Shown here piece by piece: positions 18,144 through 26,913 of a DNA stretch of 64,000 nucleotides (within the stretch, counting starts at the first letter, position 1; each line of letters opens with the position of its first letter). The stretch covers positions 62,001 to 126,000 of the forward strand of contig JAURZE010000013.1 in assembly GCA_030653545.1 (NCBI GenBank). The letters run 5' to 3'. The notes beneath the pieces are model-generated. The model was not told where the DNA came from, did not search any database, and saw only the letters and a program-made list of their open reading frames with translations. Position numbers and translations under genes: made by a program. This DNA comes from Nitrospira sp. Lineage in GTDB: Bacteria > Nitrospirota > Nitrospiria > Nitrospirales > Nitrospiraceae.

Positions 18144-19001
18144 CTAAAACCCGTAATCCTTTATTGAAGACTTGAGAACATCATATCCACATTTGGTATT
18201 AACACGCTCAAGGGGACTAATAGGCGGTATGGAACAGAACCCCAGCAACTGCTTCTGTTCATTGGAGCACGCCTGATAAATACTGTCGTTCATTCCTCGA
18301 ACTATATCCATCGAAGGCTTTATCCACCACATACCCAATGTGGCCACCAGCGCCCATCGAGATCGCCTTGAGACATTCTCAAGAGTCCCATGCCAAAGGC
18401 GGCTATCCCAGCAAATCAGGTCTCCAGCCTTCCCCACCAGCGGATAGATCTTTTGAAGGTCCCTGTCCGTATACGAACCAGACTTGTGTGATCCCGGCAC
18501 TACGACCGTACAACCATTACCCTCATCAGAGTCCTCCAATAAGACTACAAACTGCATCATGATTGTGCGACTCCCAACAAACGGAATATGGGAGTCAATG
18601 TGCAGATCAAGCTTGCCTCCGCTCGATCTGGCGTTGTAATACAGCAACACATAATTGGGGACTTCGGGTGGCAGAAAGCGATAATACGGATCATTCAACT
18701 TCTCTAACGCAATAGCGCGTATCAGTGGAGTCACTAAGATATCCAGGAATAGGCGGTCGAGATTGTGCAAACTATATAAAATCTTGTCGTCCTTGTCGCG
18801 AGCAGGCGTCCCCGTATACTCAACTTTCGCTTTTAGGTTTGCTGCCGCATAGTACTGATTCGTCTTCGCCAGCAACGTGTTGATTGTTCCTTGGTTCAGG
18901 AAGTTTCTAACACAGCAGTAACCGTAGCACTCCAATTCCTTCAGTGCCTGATCATGCTCTGCAAGACTTACCTCTCTCGACAAAGTTTCAGGAGTGATCA
19001 T
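18144..19001 (-). CDS. Phytanoyl-CoA dioxygenase (PhyH) family hydroxylase
   Basis: A non-heme iron, 2-oxoglutarate-dependent oxygenase of 285 residues, typical length for the family. The facial triad is visible: H134 and D136 in LDLHIDSHIP and H204 in WDSRLWHGTLENVS. An arginine about ten residues further (SRRSRW) probably binds 2-oxoglutarate. It would hydroxylate an aliphatic carbon. The ATG overlaps the stop of the RraA-like gene by four bases, and a methyltransferase follows downstream. Hydroxylation followed by methylation of a small acyl precursor or of the sugar is plausible but inferred. Base composition here looks more AT-rich than in the LPS operon. Confidence 0.82.
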   Translation of the reverse strand: MITPETLSREVSLAEHDQALKELECYGYCCVRNFLNQGTINTLLAKTNQYYAAANLKAKVEYTGTPARDKDDKILYSLHNLDRLFLDILVTPLIRAIALEKLNDPYYRFLPPEVPNYVLLYYNARSSGGKLDLHIDSHIPFVGSRTIMMQFVVLLEDSDEGNGCTVVVPGSHKSGSYTDRDLQKIYPLVGKAGDLICWDSRLWHGTLENVSRRSRWALVATLGMWWIKPSMDIVRGMNDSIYQACSNEQKQLLGFCSIPPISPLERVNTKCGYDVLKSSIKDYGF

Positions 19002-19732
19002 TTCTCTATCTCCCCTTCTTTCCCCTCTCTGCCGTCAAGCGACTTTTCGAGCTCTTTCAGCTGCTCAACATGAACGCTCGAGAGAAGCCCTTGCTCCGTG
19101 AGATAGGCCCTGTCACAGACAATCTTTTTCGTATCCCACTTGAGCGTATCAAGACAAAACAACCAGATGTCCTCTTGCATCTCAATCCGCCGCAGGCGAT
19201 TGAGCATCTCTTCTGTCAGCAAGCTCCGGCCGATGACCGTGACTCCCCCGTCGTCACAGACGGCAAGCCCACCTTCGTAAGATTGCCGGAGTTGCCCCTC
19301 GAGCTCTACCGGATACGGAGCAGCCAGCGTGTTATAACAACCCAAAGGGCTAACCCCTTCCGCCCACACAGCATACCCCTCGCGCCGAAGACGTGCAGTA
19401 TCGCGGACCAACCCTTTTACAACAACAGCCGCCGCACCTTTGTATAAGAGCAAATATTTGCAAACCAGATCACCGATAATTGCCCGGCCCTCGCAGTTAT
19501 GCGCAAAAATGATAACGACTTCACCCTTTTCCACCAGCCGTATCTGATCGTGAACCGAAAAGTTTGAGTTATTAGCCGTGAAGACAGTCCGCACTGGCCC
19601 CACACGAAACTGATTCAAGTTGATCGGGAGGACCTTCGGAAGCACACCTGCTTTCCCAAGGGCATCGGCAACCTCGGTTGTCGATACACGATTGGCAAGA
19701 CAAAACTCTTGTATCTGATCTCGGTATGTCAT
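18998..19732 (-). CDS. RraA/LigK-like aldolase-fold protein
   Basis: This 244-residue protein belongs to the RraA-like superfamily, which includes pyruvate-releasing class II aldolases (4-hydroxy-4-methyl-2-oxoglutarate and 4-carboxy-4-hydroxy-2-oxoadipate aldolases) and RNase E inhibitors. AIIGDLVCKYLL (84-95) and VVVKGLVRDTARL (103-115) give the G-X22-R-D core (R110, D111), and WAEGVSPLGC (123-132) is the usual next strand. The acidic residue expected three positions after the Asp is an arginine (R114), so aldolase activity is uncertain. An acidic, lysine-rich tail (about 215-244) is not part of the core. It overlaps phyH and follows a methyltransferase after 31 bases. Confidence 0.78.
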   Translation of the reverse strand: MTYRDQIQEFCLANRVSTTEVADALGKAGVLPKVLPINLNQFRVGPVRTVFTANNSNFSVHDQIRLVEKGEVVIIFAHNCEGRAIIGDLVCKYLLLYKGAAAVVVKGLVRDTARLRREGYAVWAEGVSPLGCYNTLAAPYPVELEGQLRQSYEGGLAVCDDGGVTVIGRSLLTEEMLNRLRRIEMQEDIWLFCLDTLKWDTKKIVCDRAYLTEQGLLSSVHVEQLKELEKSLDGREGKEGEIEK

Positions 19733-19763
19733 GAAACCCCCGTTTTATTTCCCGGCAGGAGAA

Positions 19764-20387
19764 TCACACTGACTTTAGGAGCTGCACCGTAAACTCATAG
19801 AGGGGATAATCGTGGATGAGATTTACATAGCGAGTAATCTGCCTCGCCTTGGAAAAAATCATCTCCGGCTGATAGTGTTGATTCTTATCGAGTTCATAAT
19901 CAACATACTTTGTCAGGAAGTTTAGAGAGGCAGCCTTTCGCGACAAGGCGTACATGCGCTCCATTGTGCCGTAGGCATACTCCTCGACTCCGACAGCCTT
20001 GAAGGATAACGCTCCGGACAACACCGCGATGTCAACAGGAGGGAGCGTGACTGAATGAATGTCGCCTACATAGAAGTCCCTTCCGGTTCCACCATACTTT
20101 GCAGCTGCTTCTCCAATCAGTTTCTCAGCAATATCCACCCCGATATATCGAAAGTCACCTCCTGTATGCCGCTCCAAGTAGGGGATCAACCCACCTAGCC
20201 CGCAGCCGACGTCAAGAATCGTTCTCCCCTTTGGATCAAGCCCCCTAAACAAAACATCGAATCGCAGATATTGCGAACTCTCATTTCCCCAACCAACCGT
20301 CTTAACATTGCTCCCATATTCGTCGAAACGGGCATTGTACAGACTAGCCACTTTCGAAAGATCGAGACTCTGCTCAGAATCCTTCAC
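19764..20387 (-). CDS. Class I SAM-dependent methyltransferase
   Basis: A small methyltransferase of 207 residues. The SAM-binding motif TILDVGCGLGGLIPYLE lies at 56-72, the acidic end of strand two is in YIGVDIAEKLIGEA, and GRDFYVGDIHSVTLP gives the motif-III region. The segment DIAVLSGALSF is the post-motif strand. The C-terminus (LIHDYPLYEFTVQLLK) is typical of small-molecule methyltransferases. Its ATG overlaps the amidohydrolase stop by four bases, so the two proteins are made together. It is the second methyltransferase in the same operon, which suggests two methylations or alternative acceptors. The substrate is unknown. Confidence 0.8.
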   Translation of the reverse strand: MKDSEQSLDLSKVASLYNARFDEYGSNVKTVGWGNESSQYLRFDVLFRGLDPKGRTILDVGCGLGGLIPYLERHTGGDFRYIGVDIAEKLIGEAAAKYGGTGRDFYVGDIHSVTLPPVDIAVLSGALSFKAVGVEEYAYGTMERMYALSRKAASLNFLTKYVDYELDKNQHYQPEMIFSKARQITRYVNLIHDYPLYEFTVQLLKSV

Positions 20388-21154
20388 AAATCATCCCATC
20401 CAAAAAAATCTCGTGCGTTGAGGCCCAAGATCTTCGTCATGACTTCTTCGGACAACCCTTGGCTCTGCATGAACTGACGGGACAACTCCAGCGTAACAGC
20501 GACGGATCTATCTGGATAGTCAGAGCCATAGAATATTCGGTCGAACTTCATGCTTCGCATCGCATAAATCATGTCACCAGGGATGGAACTCATCTGGTAA
20601 TACAGCAGCGAGTAGGAGATATCGAAATATACATTCGGCAGACGCTTGGCCAACATCATGAAATCCATCACATGATGTCCTCCCATGTGCGCCCAGATGA
20701 TGCGAGTCCCTGGGCACTGCTTTGCCAGAGACGCATATCTTAGCGGAGAAAATCCCTGCATCAGGTGCGTGCCATCCGGGAAGGCATCGATAAGGACAGG
20801 TACGTTCATCTCACCAGCAGCCTTTACAAGTCGCACCGTTTGGTCGTCATCGACGCCAAATCGTTGAAGGCGCGGGTGGAGCTTTAACCCAATGTACCCC
20901 AACCCCTCTATTCCCTCACGCAGAGACCGCTCTGGGTCGGCCCCATGAGGATGAACGTTAATGAACGCTCGAATTCTCGGGAACTTCGAAATTGCCTCCG
21001 CTACCTCGGCTGCAGACCAAGGCTGAATCTCGAGATGCAACACGAGAGCGCGATCTACGGCTGCCTCTTCAAGTTGACGATTCAATTCTCTAACGGCACC
21101 TATCGCCGTGCCGTCAACCTTCTCGTCAAGATGAAGATGCGCATCGATAATCAT
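20384..21154 (-). CDS. Amidohydrolase-2 family metal-dependent hydrolase/decarboxylase
   Basis: A 256-residue TIM-barrel metalloenzyme of the amidohydrolase-2 group. Visible metal-site residues are H6 and H8 in DAHLHLD, H93 in GLKLHPRLQ, H156 in IIWAHMGGHH and D212 in FYGSDYP. Relatives include 2-pyrone-4,6-dicarboxylate lactonase, 4-oxalomesaconate hydratase and acroleic-type decarboxylases, so it may hydrolyse a lactone, hydrate, or decarboxylate. It overlaps both neighbours by four bases (ATP-grasp upstream, methyltransferase downstream). Together with the LigK/RraA-like protein it recalls the LigI/LigJ-LigK pairing of aromatic catabolism, here inside a surface-sugar operon. Confidence 0.78.
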   Translation of the reverse strand: MIIDAHLHLDEKVDGTAIGAVRELNRQLEEAAVDRALVLHLEIQPWSAAEVAEAISKFPRIRAFINVHPHGADPERSLREGIEGLGYIGLKLHPRLQRFGVDDDQTVRLVKAAGEMNVPVLIDAFPDGTHLMQGFSPLRYASLAKQCPGTRIIWAHMGGHHVMDFMMLAKRLPNVYFDISYSLLYYQMSSIPGDMIYAMRSMKFDRIFYGSDYPDRSVAVTLELSRQFMQSQGLSEEVMTKILGLNARDFFGWDDL

Positions 21155-22362
21155 GAGACGACCTCTATATCAAAATGGATAAGAGATTCTGCATTATCCG
21201 CAAGCTCCCTGGCTAACTGAGGCGTTGATGCATGACTGAGAATGTAGCCCAGACGATCGCCATCTACCGTAGCGTGATGAAATCGATCACCAACCTTGGC
21301 AAATGCGTCTGCTTCAACCCCCTCCAGCATATTGGCGGATTCGAATCCTGTAATTTTTCGCAGCACACCGGGCTGGGAAGGAAAGAATCGCAAGACAGCC
21401 GCCTTCTTGCACTTGGCTATGGCGCTGACTTCTTCTCCTACCGCCTGCAAAGCCGTTAACCGCGCGATATTCACACCGCTCACCGCAGGTACGAGTCCGT
21501 CGAAAACCATGAATCCTCCACCACGACCGGCGACTTCAACTATCCCGACGCTACCATCTTTCATTAAGATTGCCTCCGCGTGACCTGGTCCATCCAGATA
21601 GCCAAGAGCCCGGTATGCTGCCACAACCGTTTCTGCGATACGCGCGACGACACCGGCCGGGCGATCAGGTGTAGCAAGTTCGCGTGCAACCGTTCCTCGG
21701 GTGCCCTCAACTTTCTTCTTTTCTGTTACAGCCAAGACATGGATGTTGCCATTTTCAGCAAAGACTTCCACAGTAAACTCAGTCCCATCCATATAGGACT
21801 CCATCAGGACCTTCCCGGATTTCGAGTACTGAAACGCCCTGCTCACAGCATCAGATAGGTCGTCCGCTGAAGACTCCAGTTTTGTCACCCCTCGACTTCC
21901 AGAAGAGTCCGCTGGCTTAAGAATCAACGGGAAGCCGAATACTGGGATAGCAGCCAAAACATCCTCGGCCCGCCTAAAGAGCCGCCATCTTGGTCCAGGC
22001 ACTCCCTTTTCAGTCCAGATTTGCCTTTGAACTGCTTTATCAAGAAGACGGAGCACGAGATCTGTACGAGGCCCAGGAAGACTCAACTCCTCGCGTAATC
22101 GAGCCGCAAGCATCATCCCAGCCTCCGAGACAATGCTCACCGCCCCTCGAATATTTTTGCCGAGACCTTTTACTCTCTGAATGATGGCCTCATGGTCGCT
22201 TAGATCCATATTTAAAATCTGATCCGCCTCCTTAAACCCTTCCGCATTCGGATCGGCATCAAGCGCAAGCACTTTCAAACCGGCTGCACGAGCCTCCTGA
22301 ATCCCATGCTTCTGCCACTTGCCTGCGGTCACTGCGATGAGCCAGCTCTCGTGATTGTTCAC
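21151..22362 (-). CDS. ATP-grasp carboxylate-amine ligase
   Basis: A 403-residue ATP-grasp enzyme, probably joining a carboxylate to an amine through an acyl phosphate. The pre-ATP-grasp N-terminal domain (about 1-110) starts WLIAVTAGKWQKHGIQEARA. The ATP-binding segment FPLILKPADSSGSRGVTKL lies near 145-163. The Mg-binding residues are in GPGHAEAILMKDG and GIVEVAGRGGGFMVFDGL. This pattern fits the L-amino-acid-ligase and biotin-carboxylase-like group. It sits between the amidohydrolase and pseG with four-base overlaps at both ends. That placement makes it the best candidate for coupling an acyl group to the amine of a nonulosonic acid or its precursor. Confidence 0.8.
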   Translation of the reverse strand: MNNHESWLIAVTAGKWQKHGIQEARAAGLKVLALDADPNAEGFKEADQILNMDLSDHEAIIQRVKGLGKNIRGAVSIVSEAGMMLAARLREELSLPGPRTDLVLRLLDKAVQRQIWTEKGVPGPRWRLFRRAEDVLAAIPVFGFPLILKPADSSGSRGVTKLESSADDLSDAVSRAFQYSKSGKVLMESYMDGTEFTVEVFAENGNIHVLAVTEKKKVEGTRGTVARELATPDRPAGVVARIAETVVAAYRALGYLDGPGHAEAILMKDGSVGIVEVAGRGGGFMVFDGLVPAVSGVNIARLTALQAVGEEVSAIAKCKKAAVLRFFPSQPGVLRKITGFESANMLEGVEADAFAKVGDRFHHATVDGDRLGYILSHASTPQLARELADNAESLIHFDIEVVS

Positions 22363-23231
22363 AGCAAACCTCGAATGATCGACGACACTCTCTCCACGCC
22401 CCGGCCATCAACTAATTCCAGACCACATTCTGAGACCACCCTAACTTCTTCTGGAGCGAAACCGCGAAGCTGTTCAAGCCCGATCCCGAGAACAGCCCCA
22501 TGCGTTTCGGCAAAACGAGCGATCTTCAACTCCTCACTCGTCTGCGGCAATACGAACGCCGCCTTCCCCACGCAAAGCGCCTCAAACAAACAGCCGCCCC
22601 CGTTTGTGACCGCCCAATCACAAGAAGCCAGAAGTTGTGGAAGCTCAGGCGGATTGACGAGAACGCGATACCCGGCATCCGCCACAATGGCTTTCGCCAA
22701 AGGTCCCTGAACGAGGGTGACGTCGAGGCCTTCATCCCTGAGTCGCCGCGCAGCTTCTGGTCCTTGCCCAAGAAGGTCGCCTCCACCAATGACAACGAGC
22801 ACACGCCTGGCCCGTCCGGTAGGCGGAGTACGATGGAGTGCAGCTATTTCCTCACGCACGAGGATATATTGAAATCCGACATACGCTTGCCGGGTGGCGC
22901 GTACCTCTCCGTGAGGATAAACCGCAATATTAATATTCGGAATCGTTTCACCAAACCAATCAAGCGCCACAGTTGTCTGTCCACCTTCATGCGCTGTACG
23001 AATTTGGTCATCTATTCCCACATGAGAGTCAAATACCACCACCCTTGCAGGAACTCCCAAATACTTCGGCGTTGGTAACATCCGGCTCGCGGACTCGGAA
23101 AGCCCGGAAACACGAACACCAATTCCCTCTTTTTCCAAGCGAGCTGCCAGCGCAGAGGACCGCCGTATGTGCCCCCAGCCGACCTTTTCATTGCCATCAC
23201 AGAAAATCTCTGCCACGGGGCATTGGGTCAT
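22359..23231 (-). CDS. pseG: UDP-2,4-diacetamido-2,4,6-trideoxy-altropyranose hydrolase (PseG)
   Basis: PseG removes UDP from UDP-2,4-diacetamido-2,4,6-trideoxy-beta-L-altropyranose in the fourth step of pseudaminate synthesis. This GT-B-like protein has 290 residues. The catalytic glycine-histidine motif VGWGHIRRSSALA is at 17-29 with H21 in the base position. VLVVIGGGD (144-152) starts the C-terminal domain, and VTNGGGCLFEALCVGKAAFVLP is the UDP-binding region. It is slightly divergent from Campylobacter and Helicobacter enzymes, so a related altro- or gluco-configured sugar is possible. The four-base overlap with pseI and with the ATP-grasp gene indicates coordinated expression. Confidence 0.82.
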   Translation of the reverse strand: MTQCPVAEIFCDGNEKVGWGHIRRSSALAARLEKEGIGVRVSGLSESASRMLPTPKYLGVPARVVVFDSHVGIDDQIRTAHEGGQTTVALDWFGETIPNINIAVYPHGEVRATRQAYVGFQYILVREEIAALHRTPPTGRARRVLVVIGGGDLLGQGPEAARRLRDEGLDVTLVQGPLAKAIVADAGYRVLVNPPELPQLLASCDWAVTNGGGCLFEALCVGKAAFVLPQTSEELKIARFAETHGAVLGIGLEQLRGFAPEEVRVVSECGLELVDGRGVERVSSIIRGLL

Positions 23232-24277
23232 TCCACCACATCCCAGCTGAGACGATCGCCTAGCTGCAGATCGCGCAGGACCCTACGACCCAGGAGATCT
23301 TTGTAGTGCTTCGGATGCAAGCCGAAGGATGGTCGCACTGACTTGATATTAGACTGCGTAAGGCGTTCTCCTGCCCTAATGGCTGCCGAGACATAGAGAG
23401 AACGCCGGCCACGAAGACTTTGCAAGGCAGACGGCGCGATCTCATAACTAACGCGCCCAAGTGCCTTCTCGACGAGGCGAACCTCTCTGACCAAACGCGA
23501 GAACTCGCCTTCCCCAGAAGAAAAAAACGAATCGACCGTCTCTATTCCGTCATCAAGGGTGAAATGCTTTTCGATAAAGTGGGCTCCAAGAGCGACCGAT
23601 GCCACCGCTGCGGCAATACCCACGGTGTGATCCGATAGCCCGGGAACCACACCAAAGCGAGTCGCCATATCCGAAATCGTCCGCAAATTAGACTCCTCTG
23701 GAGGGGCGGGATAAGCCGTCGTGCATTTCAGCACGACAATCTCATGGGCACCAGCCGCACGAAGAGTTGCCAAGGCAAGTTCGATATCAGCTAGTGTCGC
23801 GATGCCTGTGGAGATGATGACCGGCTTCCCGGTCCGAGCAACTTTCTCAAGGAGGGGGAGGTGGGTGATTTCAGGAGATGCGATCTTATAGGCTGGAGCC
23901 TGCAGCTGCTCTAGTAGGTCGATTGCTGACTCATCAAACGGGCTCGAAAACACCTCCAAACCTATCCCTCTAGCCTCACGAAAAATCGCCTCATGCCACC
24001 CCCAGGGAGTGTGAGCCTTATCGTACAGGTCCCATAGGGTTGAATGGTTAGCCCAAGGGTTCTCTGCCGGAATAGAAAAGTCGTCACGGTCACACTTGAG
24101 TGTAATGGTGTCTGCGGTATAGGTCTGCAGCTTGATCGCGTCCGCACCAGCACGTTTGGCCGCATGGACAATGGCAATGCCACGCTCAAGACTTCCGCCA
24201 TGATTACCGGACATTTCGGCGACAATAAAAGTCGGATGCCCGGGGCCCAGAGTGTGCTTACCAATGCGTATTTGCAT
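23228..24277 (-). CDS. pseI: Pseudaminic acid synthase (NeuB family)
   Basis: The enzyme condenses a 2,4-diacetamido-trideoxyhexose with phosphoenolpyruvate to the nine-carbon nonulosonic acid. With the ATG at 24277 it has 349 residues, the standard PseI length; the longer frame would overlap the aminotransferase stop. FIVAEMSGNHGGSLERG begins the TIM barrel. KIASPEITHLPLLEKVA, SDHTVGIAAAVASVALGA and FIEKHFTLD are conserved NeuB-family segments. A C-terminal SAF (antifreeze-like) domain spans about 290-349. The M-S-G-N-H variant at the N-terminus is more PseI-like than NeuB-like. It lies ten bases downstream of the class III aminotransferase gene. Confidence 0.92.
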   Translation of the reverse strand: MQIRIGKHTLGPGHPTFIVAEMSGNHGGSLERGIAIVHAAKRAGADAIKLQTYTADTITLKCDRDDFSIPAENPWANHSTLWDLYDKAHTPWGWHEAIFREARGIGLEVFSSPFDESAIDLLEQLQAPAYKIASPEITHLPLLEKVARTGKPVIISTGIATLADIELALATLRAAGAHEIVVLKCTTAYPAPPEESNLRTISDMATRFGVVPGLSDHTVGIAAAVASVALGAHFIEKHFTLDDGIETVDSFFSSGEGEFSRLVREVRLVEKALGRVSYEIAPSALQSLRGRRSLYVSAAIRAGERLTQSNIKSVRPSFGLHPKHYKDLLGRRVLRDLQLGDRLSWDVVE

Positions 24278-24287
24278 GCCTAATATT

Positions 24288-25613
24288 CTAGTTGAGTTTG
24301 CGAAAGACTGGCTTGACAACTTTGCCTTTGAGCGCAGCCCTCATCCCCGCCCCCTCGGCTGATTTCTTCATGACGTCGAGAGCATCGCGGACGCACTCTA
24401 CGGCAAATTCGATGGTTTCTCTCCTATGCGCATAGGAAGGAACCACGTAGGGCATCAATAGGCCACGCGCGATCGTTTCCTGCAAAAACAGTGTGCGCGC
24501 CAGCATCGAAACCTGCCCGGTTTCATCCCTAAACGCGAACCCCGGCTTTACACTATATCCAACAATGTCGATATATCGCTCAGCGCCGACATCTTTTGCC
24601 GCGGCACGCACACCATCCATCAGCGCCTTACCCGTTTCCCAAAAATGCGCTACGATATTGTGCCGACGGATCTCGTTGATACAGGCGATGGCCGCCGCAA
24701 GACAGTGCGTCTCCCCACCGTGAGTCGTAGAGAGTAAAAATACTCGTTCTTGGTCATGATCAATTCCACCGATGCGCATAAATTCGCGCTGCCCCACAAG
24801 CGCACTTACCGAGAAGCCATTCGCCATTCCCTTGCCAAAAGCACTCAGATGAGGCGTCACTCCCACCATTTCCTGGGCTCCACCCAGAGCAAACCGAAAG
24901 CCGGAAACTATTTCATCAAAAATCAAGAGCGCACCGTTCTTCTCACAAAGCGCCTTGAGGTTTTCAAGAAACCCTTCTTTAGGCGCCTCCAGAGAGACGG
25001 GCTCGAGAATAAAACAGGCGATCTGCCCAGGGTACTCATCAAAAAGCTTTTGACAGCTCCCAAGATCGTTGTAATTAAATTTAAGTGTGAGTGCCTGTAT
25101 CTCCACCGGAATACCCCGAGGGATCACCGTTGAACCGATGAACCAATCGTGGATTGCGTTAAATGCGTCGGATGAACACCGTGCAATATATTTCCGCTCC
25201 GTGTAGGCACGAGCAAGTTTGACCGCGGCAGTCACTGCATCAGACCCATTTTTCCCAAACTTGACCATCTCAGCGGATGGGATAATTTCGACAAGAAGCT
25301 CTGCGAGCTCCCCTTCAATCACTGACGGACGACAGAAATTCACTCCCCGTGTGAGCTCTTTACGGACTGCATCAAGAACGGGCTCGTACGCGTGACCAAG
25401 AATAACTGTGCCAAGTGACATAGCCAAATCGACGAATTCGTTCCCATCAACATCCCATAGAGCACAACCCAATCCCCGATCAATGATCCTGGGGGCATTT
25501 TCCGGGAACTGATCATCGCCTTTACTATATGTATGCGCCCCTCCTGGTATCAGAAGACGTGCTCTATCAGCACAAATCTTCGTCCGCTCATACTTCAAAG
25601 TCTTCTTTTTCAT
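24288..25613 (-). CDS. Glutamate-1-semialdehyde aminomutase-like class III aminotransferase
   Basis: A 441-residue PLP enzyme of class III, close in layout to glutamate-1-semialdehyde 2,1-aminomutase. LLIPGGAHTYSKG (20-32) is the characteristic N-terminal glycine-rich loop. VKFGKNGSDAVTAAVKLAR follows. LLIFDEIVSGFRF contains the cofactor aspartate D233 and LSAFGKGMANGF contains the Schiff-base lysine K261. Its location at the head of the pseI-pseG-ligase run argues against a haem role and for amination or amine migration on a sugar-linked acyl precursor. A 400-base non-coding stretch precedes it, so a separate promoter is possible although none could be identified convincingly. Confidence 0.85.
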   Translation of the reverse strand: MKKKTLKYERTKICADRARLLIPGGAHTYSKGDDQFPENAPRIIDRGLGCALWDVDGNEFVDLAMSLGTVILGHAYEPVLDAVRKELTRGVNFCRPSVIEGELAELLVEIIPSAEMVKFGKNGSDAVTAAVKLARAYTERKYIARCSSDAFNAIHDWFIGSTVIPRGIPVEIQALTLKFNYNDLGSCQKLFDEYPGQIACFILEPVSLEAPKEGFLENLKALCEKNGALLIFDEIVSGFRFALGGAQEMVGVTPHLSAFGKGMANGFSVSALVGQREFMRIGGIDHDQERVFLLSTTHGGETHCLAAAIACINEIRRHNIVAHFWETGKALMDGVRAAAKDVGAERYIDIVGYSVKPGFAFRDETGQVSMLARTLFLQETIARGLLMPYVVPSYAHRRETIEFAVECVRDALDVMKKSAEGAGMRAALKGKVVKPVFRKLN

Positions 25614-26013
25614 AGCTCAATATCCGCTTCAGGAGAATTGCCGAACGACAGCTGCCCTTCCAAGATGTTTTCAGACACAAACAGAAATACGCTTACGCGA
25701 TACCACAACTTCAGAGCACGCCACAACCATAACCATCGATTGGGCAATCACACTCACAGAAACAACTGCGCGCTTAAGCTCATCCCAGGCACAAAGAGAA
25801 ACGACACAAAATTCGCAAGACATTGCTAACCCCGAAAGCAGAAAAGACCAATGGAGGCTACATCGAAAACAAATCACGATTGGAACCATTCACTTGGAAC
25901 AACCAACGCATCTCCTGCAAACGGATCCACATAAAGAGACTAAGGTAAATTGTAGCCCCCTATATACCAACCTGAGCTCACATCTAAATACTTAAGCATC
26001 GATAGCGTAGCTC
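25614..26013. other. 400-bp non-coding spacer
   Basis: This stretch separates the aldo/keto reductase stop from the class III aminotransferase start. It looks AT-richer than the flanking LPS region. The open frames in it lack ribosome sites and protein character. On the minus strand a TACAAT hexamer is present at 25949-25954, but no acceptable -35 box stands at the right distance. No terminator hairpin, repeat or RNA gene was recognised. Confidence 0.6.
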
Positions 26014-26913
26014 TCACCGTCGTTCCCAACGGGCAGGATTCAGTAGATCCGAGTCGCTCACATGCAAACTCGACGGCAATGGCGGCAATGTTCCCTCAGC
26101 ACACAAAATGATTTCCTGAAGCTGAGCCTTACTGTCAGCACCAACCACCACCTTCGCAATCTCAGAAAACGATAGAATGTGCCGCAGACAACCCTGCACG
26201 GGCGTAAGCTGATGATCAACCAGCCAGTGGTCCCAAGTCTCCAACAGTTTCTGCCAACGGGTAAAAAACGTTGGCCGCTGAGCGGCTGGCATTAACAGCA
26301 GGCCTTGCAAAAAAATGGAGCGCACATGAACTTCAACCCCCTGCCCATACAGACGCGCCAGCCACCCTGTATCAACTATCCGACGATCCAGCACATTGAA
26401 GGGCGTCTGAACTAGGTCAAATGTATAGCCATCGCATAGCGACTCCAGCTCATCCGGCGCGTAGATCGAAATCCCTATCTTCTCCACCAAACCTTGCGAT
26501 TTAAGATCGCCCAGCGCATAGTAAAGCGCTTGCCCTAATTTGCCCAACAGCTGCTCAGGGCAATGCAACAGCAAGCCGTACAAACGGCTGGCGTGTAAAC
26601 GGGAAAGGGATGCGTGTACCTGCTGCCTAACCCATACAGAAATATCCCTACAACCATCGGGGACTGCAGGTAGTTTTGTGACTAACTTAAACGCTTGAGT
26701 TCCCACTTCCCCCAAACAGGCTTCACTCTCGCCATAGGCAATTGCGGTATCAAGCGTATCAATCCCATTGGCCGCAGCCAATTGCAGCATAGCTTTTGCC
26801 TCGGGCCGGGCAACTTGCCCGGTCCGATTAGCAACCCCATAGGGCAGTCCGAATTGGACCGTACCCAAAGCCAGCCTTGAAACCACCGATTCGCTATGCA
26901 TCAATCCATTCAA
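26014..26913 (-). CDS. Aldo/keto reductase
   Basis: An NADPH-dependent reductase of 299 residues with an aldo/keto reductase TIM barrel. The N-terminal ALGTVQFGLPYGVANRTG and DTLDTAIAYGESEACLGEV give the active-site Asp-Tyr pair (in DTAIAYG). KLVTKLPAVPD holds the catalytic lysine and LYGLLLHCPEQLL the histidine strand. Homologues occur in flagellar and nonulosonic-acid glycosylation clusters, where they probably reduce a keto sugar or an acyl precursor. It is flanked on both sides by spacers of 300-400 bases, so it may form its own transcription unit within the locus. The substrate is unknown. Confidence 0.85.
   Translation of the reverse strand: MNGLMHSESVVSRLALGTVQFGLPYGVANRTGQVARPEAKAMLQLAAANGIDTLDTAIAYGESEACLGEVGTQAFKLVTKLPAVPDGCRDISVWVRQQVHASLSRLHASRLYGLLLHCPEQLLGKLGQALYYALGDLKSQGLVEKIGISIYAPDELESLCDGYTFDLVQTPFNVLDRRIVDTGWLARLYGQGVEVHVRSIFLQGLLLMPAAQRPTFFTRWQKLLETWDHWLVDHQLTPVQGCLRHILSFSEIAKVVVGADSKAQLQEIILCAEGTLPPLPSSLHVSDSDLLNPARWERR

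Noticed and set aside
24288-25613. hemL (haem biosynthesis aminomutase)
   Set aside because: The motifs are shared, but its position at the head of the pseI/pseG run and the absence of other haem genes favour a glycan-related role.
25949-25954. TACAAT as a -10 box for the class III aminotransferase gene
   Set aside because: No acceptable -35 box is found at 16-18 bases, and the start codon is over 300 bases away.
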